In this document: piece after piece, positions 1-5,759 of the stretch
Numbering within the stretch: position 1 is the stretch's first letter
How the letters are laid out: each line of letters opens with the position of its first letter
Assembly (NCBI GenBank): GCA_947425005.1
Contig: CANDYP010000061.1
Coordinates: 1-8,003, forward strand
Direction of reading: 5' to 3'
Origin: Rickettsiales bacterium
GTDB taxonomy: Bacteria > Pseudomonadota > Alphaproteobacteria > Rickettsiales > UBA1997
Length of the DNA stretch: 8,003 bases
The notes under the pieces: generated by a model
The model's database searches: none
What the model was told of the DNA's origin: nothing
The model's input: only the letters and a program-made list of their open reading frames with translations
Made by a program: the position numbers and the translations under genes

Positions 1-951
1 CCGCTACATCTTCAAAGCTCTTTTTACCGCGACAGCGAAATTGAAATGGCGTTCCGGCTTTCTTTAATTCCGGATTCAGCCATTGAACACGTGGTGAAAA
101 AGTGGTACCTCTGCAAAGAATTTCCCAATGTTTTTCCTCTGCCGGAAAAATTTAAAGACGATCCAAGATATGCGACAACAGGAGGTGTCGTGCAAATTTT
201 TAAAGAAAGGCGCGATGTTTTAATTGAATCAATTCCGTCAGAAATTGTTGCCGAATGGTGTGAGAAAAATAAAGCTCAAGCCTTGGCGGCGGCGCAAGAA
301 GTTGAGTTGGCGATTTTAAAAAAGACCACCAATCCCAACCCTAATTTTGATATTGGTGCGATTGAAATTTCTGAACCTGATTCATCCGTAACAACAGGAA
401 GTGCCGCAAGCAGCTCAGCTCATCCTGCGGAAAAAATAGCTCATCAAATTAAACGGCACGAAGCCGGAATTGCGAATGGTGAAAATGCACTCAAAGTGCG
501 CGCTGAAATTGAGGAGCTTCGCGCGGAAATGGAAGAAACTACGCGCCCAAAAACAAAACAAATTCTTCAAGAAAAAATTGAATTAATGACTAGCGGTCTA
601 GAGCAAGAGCAAACACGAGACATGTTGGACTTCATCAATGCCAACATCCAAAAGTGGAAATCTGACCTCGGATTAGATTCCAAGCCAAATTGCAGCTTGT
701 TTAATTTGAATCGCATGAAAGAGATTTATCGCGTTGAACGTGGCATCAGCAATCCTTACGTAAGTGCGGACAGAGCCATGACCCGAGAAGAAATGGAACA
801 AATTCACGCCACGAATCTCTTCGCTTACCGGAGTTTTATGGAAATTATCGCCGAACTTTCTCCGCCCGCACTAACCACAACACCATCGACAAACGTCTCT
901 CATTCAACAATTAGCTCAGCAACTCAAACCGCCATTCACTCAACATTATGA
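1..951 (+). CDS. Unrecognised coiled-coil protein, 5' end possibly outside window
   Basis: I do not recognise this protein and assign no function. The frame is open from base 1 with no upstream stop. The first ATG is at 46 (301 residues from there), with no Shine-Dalgarno sequence, so the gene may begin outside the window. Numbering from that ATG, residues 1-100 look globular and mixed alpha/beta (for example KKWYLCKEFPNVFPLPEKF). Residues 105-130 are a Ser/Ala-rich linker. Residues 130-210 are highly charged and helical (ALKVRAEIEELRAEMEE) and probably form a coiled coil. The last 25 residues are a Ser/Thr-rich low-complexity tail. There is no signal peptide at the ATG and no membrane segment. 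Its TGA overlaps the ilvN ATG as ATGA, suggesting translational coupling. In many bacteria ilvB lies here, but this protein shows no thiamine-diphosphate enzyme motifs. Confidence is high that it is coding, low on start and role. Confidence 0.7.
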   Translation, partial: PLHLQSSFYRDSEIEMAFRLSLIPDSAIEHVVKKWYLCKEFPNVFPLPEKFKDDPRYATTGGVVQIFKERRDVLIESIPSEIVAEWCEKNKAQALAAAQEVELAILKKTTNPNPNFDIGAIEISEPDSSVTTGSAASSSAHPAEKIAHQIKRHEAGIANGENALKVRAEIEELRAEMEETTRPKTKQILQEKIELMTSGLEQEQTRDMLDFINANIQKWKSDLGLDSKPNCSLFNLNRMKEIYRVERGISNPYVSADRAMTREEMEQIHATNLFAYRSFMEIIAELSPPALTTTPSTNVSHSTISSATQTAIHSTL

Positions 952-1463
952 CCGACCAAATCAGAAAACATGTAATCGCAGTTTTAGTCGACAACGAATT
1001 CGGCGCTTTGGCGCGCATTGTCGAGCTCTTCTCGGCGCGCGGTTACAACATCGAATCGCTTAACGTAGCACCGACAAGTTTGGATAAAAAACTTTCCCGC
1101 ATCACGATCACAACCTACGGCACCGGCAAAACAATTGATCTGATTTGCAAATTACTGAAACGCATCGTGCCGGTTCACAACGCTGCGGAACTTACTCGCG
1201 AAGATGGCTACGTCGAACGCGAACTAGCGTTAGTGCAAATCATTGCCAACGAACAAAAACGCGAAGAGGCCATCAAAACAATCGACAAATACCGCACCAG
1301 CATCGTTGACGTCGCTGGCGATTCGATCGTTTTTGAAGTGATCGGCAATTCCGAAATGATCGACGAAGTGTTAAATAAACTGACCAATTACGGACTAGCC
1401 TCAGTGTCCCGCACCGGCATCGCTGCTGGCTTCAAAGGCGAAAAGAAATTGGCGGAGGTTTAG
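948..1463 (+). CDS. ilvN: Acetolactate synthase small (regulatory) subunit
   Basis: This is the regulatory subunit of acetohydroxyacid synthase, the first common step of valine, leucine and isoleucine synthesis. It binds the catalytic subunit IlvB in the cytoplasm and confers feedback inhibition, typically by valine. The 171 residues are the normal length for the short bacterial form. An N-terminal ACT domain (about residues 8-82) carries DNEFGALARIVELFSARGYNIESL, followed by LSRITI and the VPVHNAAEL segment. The C-terminal domain starts at the family hallmark VERELALVQI (89-98) and ends near SRTGIAAGFKG. In the usual NEPG turn of the effector site the proline is replaced by Phe18; Asn16 and Gly19 are kept. 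The start is set by the ATGA overlap with the upstream gene; no Shine-Dalgarno is visible. The catalytic ilvB is not in the window. A 16-bp palindrome follows the stop. Family assignment is very secure. Confidence 0.96.
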   Translation: MTDQIRKHVIAVLVDNEFGALARIVELFSARGYNIESLNVAPTSLDKKLSRITITTYGTGKTIDLICKLLKRIVPVHNAAELTREDGYVERELALVQIIANEQKREEAIKTIDKYRTSIVDVAGDSIVFEVIGNSEMIDEVLNKLTNYGLASVSRTGIAAGFKGEKKLAEV

Positions 1464-1468
1464 AGTTT

Positions 1469-1484
1469 GCAAAATTAATTTTGC
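1469..1484. repeat. 16-bp perfect palindrome after ilvN
   Basis: GCAAAAT-TA-ATTTTGC begins five bases after the ilvN stop. As RNA it could form a 7-bp, AT-rich stem, but no T-run follows, so it is a poor intrinsic terminator. A dyad protein-binding site is equally possible. It may also be a chance palindrome in AT-rich sequence. Confidence 0.3.
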
Positions 1485-1513
1485 CTAAATAATTTGCCCC
1501 CGCTTCACTTTTT

Positions 1514-1593
1514 AACATCACTTAATCACCAAAATAATCACATCACACATGGCCACTGCAACTATGACTTTCTTCACTGTAGACACGTTACAA
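1514..1593 (+). repeat. Duplicated leader and 5' coding block, copy 1
   Basis: These 80 bases are identical to 2003-2082. They include 35 bases of untranslated leader and the first 15 codons of the gene. Weaker similarity continues upstream to about 1502 (GCTTCACTT, also at 1992-2000) and downstream after one mismatch. Confidence 0.95.
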
Positions 1594-1878
1594 TTTTCTA
1601 AAAGACTTCAAAAAGCCGGTCTTGAGAAAAAAATTTCCGAGGAGCTTGCCGAAGCAATCAAAGATACACAAACTCAATCAATTGAAGGTCTCGCAACCAA
1701 GCATGATGTCGCGCTTCTTAAAAAAGATATCCAAGCTCTTGACCAAAAATTCGGATCTAGGTTTGAATTAATTGACCAAAAATTTGAATCGCTAGAAAAC
1801 AGACTAACCATCAAAATATTCTTCATGCTCACCGCCGCGGTGGGAATCATCACCTGGCTCGACAAGGTGGTGAAGTAA
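1549..1878 (+). CDS. DUF1640/CCDC90-like coiled-coil membrane-anchored protein, copy 1
   Basis: This small protein of 109 residues has the layout of the DUF1640 (CCDC90-like) family. An N-terminal helical block contains VDTLQFSKRLQKAGL and an AEAIKDTQ helix (about 11-42). An ATKHDVALLKKDI segment leads into a coiled coil (about 49-88), and a single C-terminal hydrophobic helix IKIFFMLTAAVGIITWL (88-104) ends in DKVVK. It probably sits in the inner membrane by its tail; the molecular role of bacterial members is unknown. The coil contains an 11-residue tandem repeat (LDQKFGSRFEL then IDQKFESLENR). The next gene is a paralogue sharing its leader and both ends. The start is fixed by the block conserved between the copies; there is no Shine-Dalgarno. 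Family naming comes from recalled layout and short motifs, so confidence in the family is moderate. Confidence 0.82.
   Translation: MATATMTFFTVDTLQFSKRLQKAGLEKKISEELAEAIKDTQTQSIEGLATKHDVALLKKDIQALDQKFGSRFELIDQKFESLENRLTIKIFFMLTAAVGIITWLDKVVK
1738..1803 (+). repeat. Two tandem 33-bp units inside copy 1
   Basis: Units 1738-1770 and 1771-1803 each encode an 11-residue piece of coiled coil beginning with [L/I]DQKF. They share the near-identical core TTGACCAAAAATT. The units are absent from the paralogue at 2038-2334, so they look like a local coil expansion, or a loss in the other copy. Confidence 0.7.
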
Positions 1879-1882
1879 TTCT
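1823..1882 (+). repeat. Duplicated 3' coding block, copy 1
   Basis: These 60 bases are identical to 2279-2338. They cover the membrane helix, the DKVVK tail, the stop codon and four bases beyond. Degenerate similarity between the copies continues into the downstream spacer (CCTAGCGCCACTC versus CCTTGCGCCGCTC). Confidence 0.95.
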
Positions 1883-2002
1883 GACTTGGGACTAAACACA
1901 AATAACCTAGCGCCACTCTTCTAAACTTTTTTACCATCCAGAGACCGGGATTTAAATTTGTAAATCAAAACTCGGGAAATACCTTGGACAAGCTTCACTT
2001 AC

Positions 2003-2082
2003 AACATCACTTAATCACCAAAATAATCACATCACACATGGCCACTGCAACTATGACTTTCTTCACTGTAGACACGTTACAA
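2003..2082 (+). repeat. Duplicated leader and 5' coding block, copy 2
   Basis: Identical to 1514-1593 over 80 bases. The shared non-coding leader shows that the duplication included upstream sequence and was recent, or that the blocks were homogenised by gene conversion. Confidence 0.95.
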
Positions 2083-2334
2083 CTTTCTAAAAGATTACAA
2101 AAAGCCGGACTGCAACAAACAATTGCCGACGAATTTGCTGAGGCGATTAAAGATACGCAGAACCAGTCGATTGATGGTCTCGCAACTAAAGAGAGTTTTA
2201 CTGAACTTCGAAATGAAGTTGCTCTTCTGAAGAAGGATATTGAACTCTCAAAAAATGAGATCTTGCTTAAAATGTTCCTCATGCTCACCGCCGCGGTGGG
2301 AATCATCACCTGGCTCGACAAGGTGGTGAAGTAA
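2038..2334 (+). CDS. DUF1640/CCDC90-like coiled-coil membrane-anchored protein, copy 2
   Basis: This is a paralogue of the preceding gene, 98 residues long. The first 15 residues (MATATMTFFTVDTLQ) and the last 17 (LTAAVGIITWLDKVVK plus one) are identical to copy 1. The middle differs: KAGLQQTIADEFAEAIKD is similar, while ATKESFTELRNEVALLKKDIELSK replaces the longer DQKF-repeat coil of copy 1. A C-terminal hydrophobic helix (about 77-93) predicts a tail anchor. A TTG at 1984 is in frame upstream, but the duplicated ATG at 2038 is preferred because the identical untranslated leader precedes it in both copies. The two proteins might form hetero-oligomers through their coils; that is inference. 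Confidence 0.82.
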   Translation: MATATMTFFTVDTLQLSKRLQKAGLQQTIADEFAEAIKDTQNQSIDGLATKESFTELRNEVALLKKDIELSKNEILLKMFLMLTAAVGIITWLDKVVK

Positions 2335-2338
2335 TTCT
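2279..2338 (+). repeat. Duplicated 3' coding block, copy 2
   Basis: Identical to 1823-1882 over 60 bases, encoding the membrane helix and tail and crossing the stop codon. The sequence between the 5' and 3' identical blocks is clearly diverged. Confidence 0.95.
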
Positions 2339-2417
2339 TGACTTCATTCAAGTGCAAAATACCTTGCGCCGCTCGTTTTTAACTCCCCCCAAAAAAAGAA
2401 AGAAATACAGGTAATTT

Positions 2418-2612
2418 ATGGCTGGAAAACCAAAATCTTCGAAATCAAAAAGAAGCTCAATTTTATTTAAATTGGTTAGCACTGCAGGCACCGGATTCTT
2501 TTATCTGGCGCGTCGCAACCCAAAACAAAAACAAGAAAAAATGTTGTTTACAAAATACGATCCAGTCGTTCGTAAGCACGTAGAATTCAAAGAGCAGAAG
2601 CTTTCAAGCTAA
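2418..2612 (+). CDS. rpmG: 50S ribosomal protein L33
   Basis: This is a small protein of the large ribosomal subunit located near the E site. The family core is clear: KLVSTAGTGFFYLARRNPKQKQEKMLFTKYDPVVRKHVEFKEQKL (residues 18-62). It is the cysteine-free form, so it binds no zinc, and its C-terminus matches alphaproteobacterial L33. At 64 residues it is somewhat long: the first 17 residues (MAGKPKSSKSKRSSILF) are a Lys/Ser-rich segment about 8-9 residues longer than usual. The start is preceded by a weak CAGG at 2409-2412. A strong intrinsic terminator follows, so transcription probably ends here. Confidence 0.96.
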   Translation: MAGKPKSSKSKRSSILFKLVSTAGTGFFYLARRNPKQKQEKMLFTKYDPVVRKHVEFKEQKLSS

Positions 2613-2624
2613 GCTCTTCAAGAC

Positions 2625-2656
2625 AAGGCGGACTCGCTAAGAGATCCGCCTTTTTT
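2625..2656 (+). terminator. Rho-independent terminator after rpmG
   Basis: The 8-bp perfect stem AAGGCGGA (2625-2632) / TCCGCCTT (2645-2652) is extended by CTC/GAG across one bulged A, with loop GCTAA. The T-run at 2651-2656 lies at the base of the 3' arm. It begins 13 bases after the rpmG stop. Confidence 0.92.
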
Positions 2657-2665
2657 ATTGCCAAT

Positions 2666-2787
2666 TCACCCTCCCCTTGAGGGAGGGTCGAACTACGTAA
2701 GTAGTTCGGGGAGGGGTCCAGTTTACATTCAGACTGGACCCCTCCCCGGATCGCTGCACTCCCCGACCCTCACTCGAGGAAGGGTGA
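2666..2787. repeat. 122-bp imperfect inverted-repeat element with nested hairpins
   Basis: The ends are TCACCCT (2666-2672) and AGGGTGA (2781-2787). The arms are complementary over most of their length, with a 16-bp perfect core CGGGGAGGGGTCCAGT (2707-2722) / ACTGGACCCCTCCCCG (2733-2748) around a 10-nt loop. Each arm also holds its own hairpins: CCCTCCC/GGGAGGG (2669-2687) and GAACTAC-GTAA-GTAGTTC (2690-2707) on the left, and GGA/TCC (2748-2762) and CCCT/AGGG (2767-2784) on the right. It is much more G+C-rich than its surroundings and lies between a terminator and glpX. The form suggests a small non-autonomous mobile or REP/MITE-like repeat. It has no coding capacity. Confidence 0.85.
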
Positions 2788-2815
2788 TTAACCCGAGAAC
2801 TAAAATTACTCAGCC

Positions 2816-3769
2816 ATGAATTCCCTCACTCCCCTAACCTCACAAATAATTGAAGTCGTCGAAAAAGCTGCAATCGCTTGTTACGACTGGATTGGCAAAG
2901 GTGACAACATGGCCGCCGATCAAGCAGCCGTCACTTCCATGCGCGAAAATTTAAACTTGATGAACATCAAAGGAACCATCGTGATTGGCGAAGGCGAGCG
3001 CGATGAAGCGCCGATGTTGTACATCGGCGAAGAGGTTGGGCAGGGGAAAAATGCTGGCGGCATTGAAGTTGACATCGCGCTTGATCCTTTAGAAGGCACC
3101 ACCATTTGCGCTAATGCTGGCGAGTCTTCTTTGGCCGTCATCGCCTTCGCCAAAAAAGGCGGATTTTTGCACGCTCCTGACGTTTACATGGAAAAAATTG
3201 CAGTCGGAGCTGGCTTGCCTGAAGGCATCATCGATCTCGACAACTCTCCCCAAACAAATTTAGCCAACATTGCGCGCGCCAAAAAATGCGCCATTTCGGA
3301 TTTAACCGTGATGATTCTTGAGCGCTCACGCCACGAAGAATTAATCGCCAAAGTACGTGAGGCCGGTGCCCGCATCCGACTTATAGGCGACGGCGACGTT
3401 GCCGGCGTAATTGCCTGCACCAGCCAAAGTGCTCGCATTGATGCCTACATGGGAACTGGCGGTGCCCCGGAAGGCGTACTGGCGGCGGCTGGACTTCGCG
3501 TAATCGGCGGACAAATGATGGGTCGCTTGATTTTCGGCGACAATCAAAAACAAATTGAACGCGCCCAAAAAATGGGAATTTCCGACTTAAACAAAAAATA
3601 CACCACCGAAGAAATGGCCCGCGGCGACGTAATCTTCGCCTGTGCCGGCGTCACCGATGGCTACATGCTTTCTGGCATCAAAAAATCTGCCGGAAAAATT
3701 TTCGTCAATTCTTTAATCATGGATTCCGCTGCGAAAAAAGTGATTACAACCACTTCTGAATATCTTTAG
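2816..3769 (+). CDS. glpX: Fructose-1,6-bisphosphatase, class II
   Basis: This cytoplasmic metal-dependent phosphatase converts fructose 1,6-bisphosphate to fructose 6-phosphate in gluconeogenesis; some bacterial class II enzymes also act on sedoheptulose bisphosphate. The 317 residues are normal length. Family motifs run in order: AADQAAV (33-39), IGEGERDEAPMLYIGE (57-72) with acidic metal ligands, VDIALDPLEGT (85-95) with Asp90 and Glu93, APDVYMEKIA (120-129), LIGDGDVAGVI (189-199), MGTGGAPEGVLAAA (212-225) with Glu219, and MARGDVIFACAGVTDG (267-282). No key residue appears to be missing. No Shine-Dalgarno precedes the ATG. The gene starts 28 bases after the inverted-repeat element and follows a terminator, so it probably has its own promoter, which I could not identify. 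Confidence 0.97.
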   Translation: MNSLTPLTSQIIEVVEKAAIACYDWIGKGDNMAADQAAVTSMRENLNLMNIKGTIVIGEGERDEAPMLYIGEEVGQGKNAGGIEVDIALDPLEGTTICANAGESSLAVIAFAKKGGFLHAPDVYMEKIAVGAGLPEGIIDLDNSPQTNLANIARAKKCAISDLTVMILERSRHEELIAKVREAGARIRLIGDGDVAGVIACTSQSARIDAYMGTGGAPEGVLAAAGLRVIGGQMMGRLIFGDNQKQIERAQKMGISDLNKKYTTEEMARGDVIFACAGVTDGYMLSGIKKSAGKIFVNSLIMDSAAKKVITTTSEYL

Positions 3770-3793
3770 ACCAGCCCCTCACAAGGCACCGCC

Positions 3794-3816
3794 GGCTGTC
3801 GTAGAATCAAACAGCC
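3794..3816 (+). terminator. Hairpin between glpX and secB, possible weak terminator
   Basis: GGCTGT (3794-3799) pairs perfectly with ACAGCC (3811-3816) over an 11-nt loop, 24 bases after the glpX stop. A pyrimidine-rich stretch (CACCTTCTTCTTTCT) follows instead of a clean T-run. It may attenuate read-through into secB; termination is uncertain. Confidence 0.4.
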
Positions 3817-3855
3817 CACCTTCTTCTTTCTCGTAAACTTCTAAAATACCAATCC

Positions 3856-4302
3856 ATGTCCAACGTCAAAGTCATCGCGCAATACATCAAAGACCTGTCC
3901 TTCGAATGCCCAAATGCGCCGCAAGTTTTTCTCAACCAGCAAGAAAAACCAAATATCGCCCTCTCCATTGACATCAACGCCACCAAGATCGGAGACGAGC
4001 TTTTCGAAATTATTTTAAAAATTTCGGCCGACGCTTCCGCCAACAATCAAAGAGCTTTTTTGTGCGAAATTTCTTACGGCGCAGTTTTTTCAGTTAAAAA
4101 TGTTGAAGGCGAAATGTTGGAACAAATCCTTTTAATTTATTGTCCGAACTTAATTTTCCCTTTCCTTCGCAGAATTATTGCCAACCTTACAACTGACGGC
4201 GGATTCCCAGCTTTAATGCTTGATCCAATTGACTTCGCCGATCTTTTTAACCGAAGAAAATTAGCCAGCGAATCCACTCCGATCAACGACACTAAGAATT
4301 AG
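3856..4302 (+). CDS. secB: Protein-export chaperone SecB
   Basis: SecB is a tetrameric cytoplasmic chaperone that keeps precursor proteins unfolded and delivers them to SecA for export through SecYEG. The 148 residues are close to usual length. Hallmarks are QYIKDLSFECPNAPQVF (9-25), the strand-rich middle with AFLCEISYGAVFSV (67-80), and the strongly conserved IYCPNLIFPFLRRIIANL (94-111) followed by DGGFPALMLDPIDFADLF. The YIKDLSFE and ALMLDPIDF forms resemble alphaproteobacterial SecB. Residues 134-148 are a polar tail of the variable kind. The ATG has no Shine-Dalgarno (CCAATCCATG). The yceI gene starts 41 bases after its stop on the same strand, so cotranscription is possible. Its presence argues for a proteobacterial genome. 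Confidence 0.96.
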   Translation: MSNVKVIAQYIKDLSFECPNAPQVFLNQQEKPNIALSIDINATKIGDELFEIILKISADASANNQRAFLCEISYGAVFSVKNVEGEMLEQILLIYCPNLIFPFLRRIIANLTTDGGFPALMLDPIDFADLFNRRKLASESTPINDTKN

Positions 4303-4305
4303 GCC

Positions 4306-4326
4306 AGTTCTTAGAGACCGCGAACT
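4306..4326 (+). other. Small hairpin in the secB-yceI gap
   Basis: AGTTC (4306-4310) and GAACT (4322-4326) can form a 5-bp stem with an 11-nt loop, four bases after the secB stop. No T-run follows. It is weak and may be chance. Confidence 0.2.
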
Positions 4327-4343
4327 CCAAACAATATCCCAAC

Positions 4344-5474
4344 ATGAAAAAGTTTTTTCTGAGCTTTGCGATTGCCACCATTTTCTCTTTGTCAATCAAC
4401 ACCCCTGCCAACGCCGCAGATACTTACCAACTTGATCCCAACCACACCAACATCACCTGGTCAGCCAACCATTTCGGCTTCTCCAGCCCCTCAGGAAAAT
4501 TTAGCACTTCTTCCGGCACAATAATTCTCGACGAAGAAAATCCCCAAAACAGCTCACTCACAGTTACAATCAGAACCAACTCCCTTCAAACCGGCAACGG
4601 CCAGTTCGACAACTCTTTGAAAGGCGAAAATTTTCTTAACAGCCTCAAATTTCCAGACGCTACCTTCGTCAGTAAAGATATTTTGGTGCAGGGCAAGAGA
4701 GCTAGAATCACTGGCGATTTCACATTTCTTGGTGCGACCAAATCACTTACTCTCGACGCCAAATTAAATAAAATCGGCATTAATCCGCTAACGCAAAAAA
4801 AGACCGCCGGCTTTAGCGCAACTGCCAACATCAAGCGCTCTGACTTTGGAATGAATTTTGGCATCCCAGGAATTTCCGACACGGTAAGACTTGCAATTGA
4901 AGCTGAAGCAATTTTGGACAAACCCTCTGCTGGCAAAGCTCCATCAGCCGACCAGGCAACAAATATTAACGCTGACAAGCCTTGGGTCATCTCTGCGCCA
5001 AGCAGTAAAATTGAATTTGTCGCAACTCAAGGAGCTGCGAACATCACGGGATCTTTCGCAAAATTTGACGGACAAATCGTCTTCGATCCCGCCAAGCTTG
5101 ATACCAGCAAAGTGCTCATCAATATCGACATGTCGTCAGTAGCAATTTCGATTTCCGACGCGCTTATAACCATGCAAGGCCCTGAATGGTTTGCTTTAGC
5201 GCAATTTCCCAAAGCAACTTTCGCGGCCAATAAATTTAAAAAACTTGACGGCAACGATTACATCGCCTCAGGCAAATTGACTGTCAAAGGTAAGGCCGTT
5301 CCTACGGAACTTTATTTTTCTTTAGACACTTACAGCAACACCAATGCCGTAGTAACCGGCTACGCCATCCTAAAGCGCAGTGACTTCAACATCGGCAGCA
5401 AAGACATAAAAAAAGCCAACGGCATCAACGACGGAGTAAAAGTTCAATTCACAATCACGACTTACAAAAGATAA
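4344..5474 (+). CDS. Secreted protein with two tandem YceI domains
   Basis: The protein has 376 residues, about twice a normal YceI protein. A Sec signal peptide spans residues 1-24 (KK, hydrophobic core FFLSFAIATIFSL, cleavage after PANA). Domain 1 (about 26-191) is a typical YceI lipocalin-like barrel: TYQLDPNHTNITWSANHFGFS, GKFSTSSGTI, FPDATFVS, ITGDFTFLGATKSLTLDA and IKRSDFGMNFGIPGISD. A polar Ala/Ser/Pro linker (192-211) leads to domain 2 (about 212-376): WVISAPSSKIEFVATQGAANITGSFAKFDGQIVFDPA, FPKATFAA, ASGKLTVKGKAVPTELYFSL and LKRSDFNIG. YceI domains bind isoprenoid or fatty-acid-like ligands and act in the periplasm. Domain 2 resembles the YceI type found with cytochrome b561, so it is probably a fusion of two subtypes rather than a recent internal duplication. 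It starts without a Shine-Dalgarno, 41 bases after secB, and may depend on Sec export. Confidence 0.93.
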   Translation: MKKFFLSFAIATIFSLSINTPANAADTYQLDPNHTNITWSANHFGFSSPSGKFSTSSGTIILDEENPQNSSLTVTIRTNSLQTGNGQFDNSLKGENFLNSLKFPDATFVSKDILVQGKRARITGDFTFLGATKSLTLDAKLNKIGINPLTQKKTAGFSATANIKRSDFGMNFGIPGISDTVRLAIEAEAILDKPSAGKAPSADQATNINADKPWVISAPSSKIEFVATQGAANITGSFAKFDGQIVFDPAKLDTSKVLINIDMSSVAISISDALITMQGPEWFALAQFPKATFAANKFKKLDGNDYIASGKLTVKGKAVPTELYFSLDTYSNTNAVVTGYAILKRSDFNIGSKDIKKANGINDGVKVQFTITTYKR

Positions 5475-5496
5475 TTTTTCCAGAATCCGTATCGTC

Positions 5497-5707
5497 TTGA
5501 GACAGCGCCATTGTTGGTCTAGACCCAAACAGCCTGAAGGTGCCGAACTTTTCCTTCGTCTTTTTAGGAAAAATCGCGACGGAAAATTTAAGTTGTACCA
5601 AATGGCGCAGTGTCATTCTCCGAGCGAATTTTTACAAAAAATACGAAGGAAAAGTTCGGCATCTTCAGGCCGCTTGGGTCTAGAAATCCGCAATGAGACT
5701 GTCGCAA
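5497..5707. repeat. 211-bp palindromic element with arms of about 80 bp
   Basis: This long imperfect inverted repeat is centred near 5601. Positions 5518-5559 match the reverse complement of 5643-5684 at 39 of 42 bases; the shared stretch runs from TCTAGACCC to CCGAACTTTTCCTTCGT. Similarity continues outward (TTGAGACAG at 5497 versus TTGCGACAG from 5707, both followed by CATTG) and inward (AAAAATCGC / GCGAATTTTT, then GGAAAAT / ATTCTCC). It starts 22 bases after the yceI stop. One plus-strand frame stays open right through it and on to 5745 (82 codons from a TTG), but the reading frame simply follows the palindrome and has no ribosome binding site. The shape resembles a rickettsia-type palindromic element or a MITE. 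In RNA it would form a very long hairpin at the yceI 3' end. Confidence 0.88.
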
Positions 5708-5759
5708 ACCCAACTTCCCAAAAAATCCAACTCAAAAAAAATTAGCTCAAGTTTTTTGC

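Noticed and set aside
1938..1984. A possible hairpin (GATTTA/TAAATC) between the two paralogues
   Set aside because: Only six AT pairs, with no T-run and no extension of the stem; not enough for a terminator call.
1984..2037. An upstream in-frame TTG that would lengthen DUF1640-like copy 2 by 18 residues
   Set aside because: The ATG at 2038 is preceded by the same untranslated leader as the ATG of copy 1, so the extension is non-coding.
2920..3568. Several antisense frames across glpX
   Set aside because: They are shadows of a strongly conserved gene and have no features of their own.
4586..5254. Antisense and shifted frames within the YceI gene (4586-4990, 4891-5142, 5027-5254)
   Set aside because: They overlap a well-supported coding region, lack start signals and have no recognisable motifs.
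5497..5745. An 82-codon plus-strand frame starting at a TTG
   Set aside because: It lies almost wholly inside the palindrome, has no ribosome binding site and looks like no protein I recognise. Its openness is better explained by the repeat itself.
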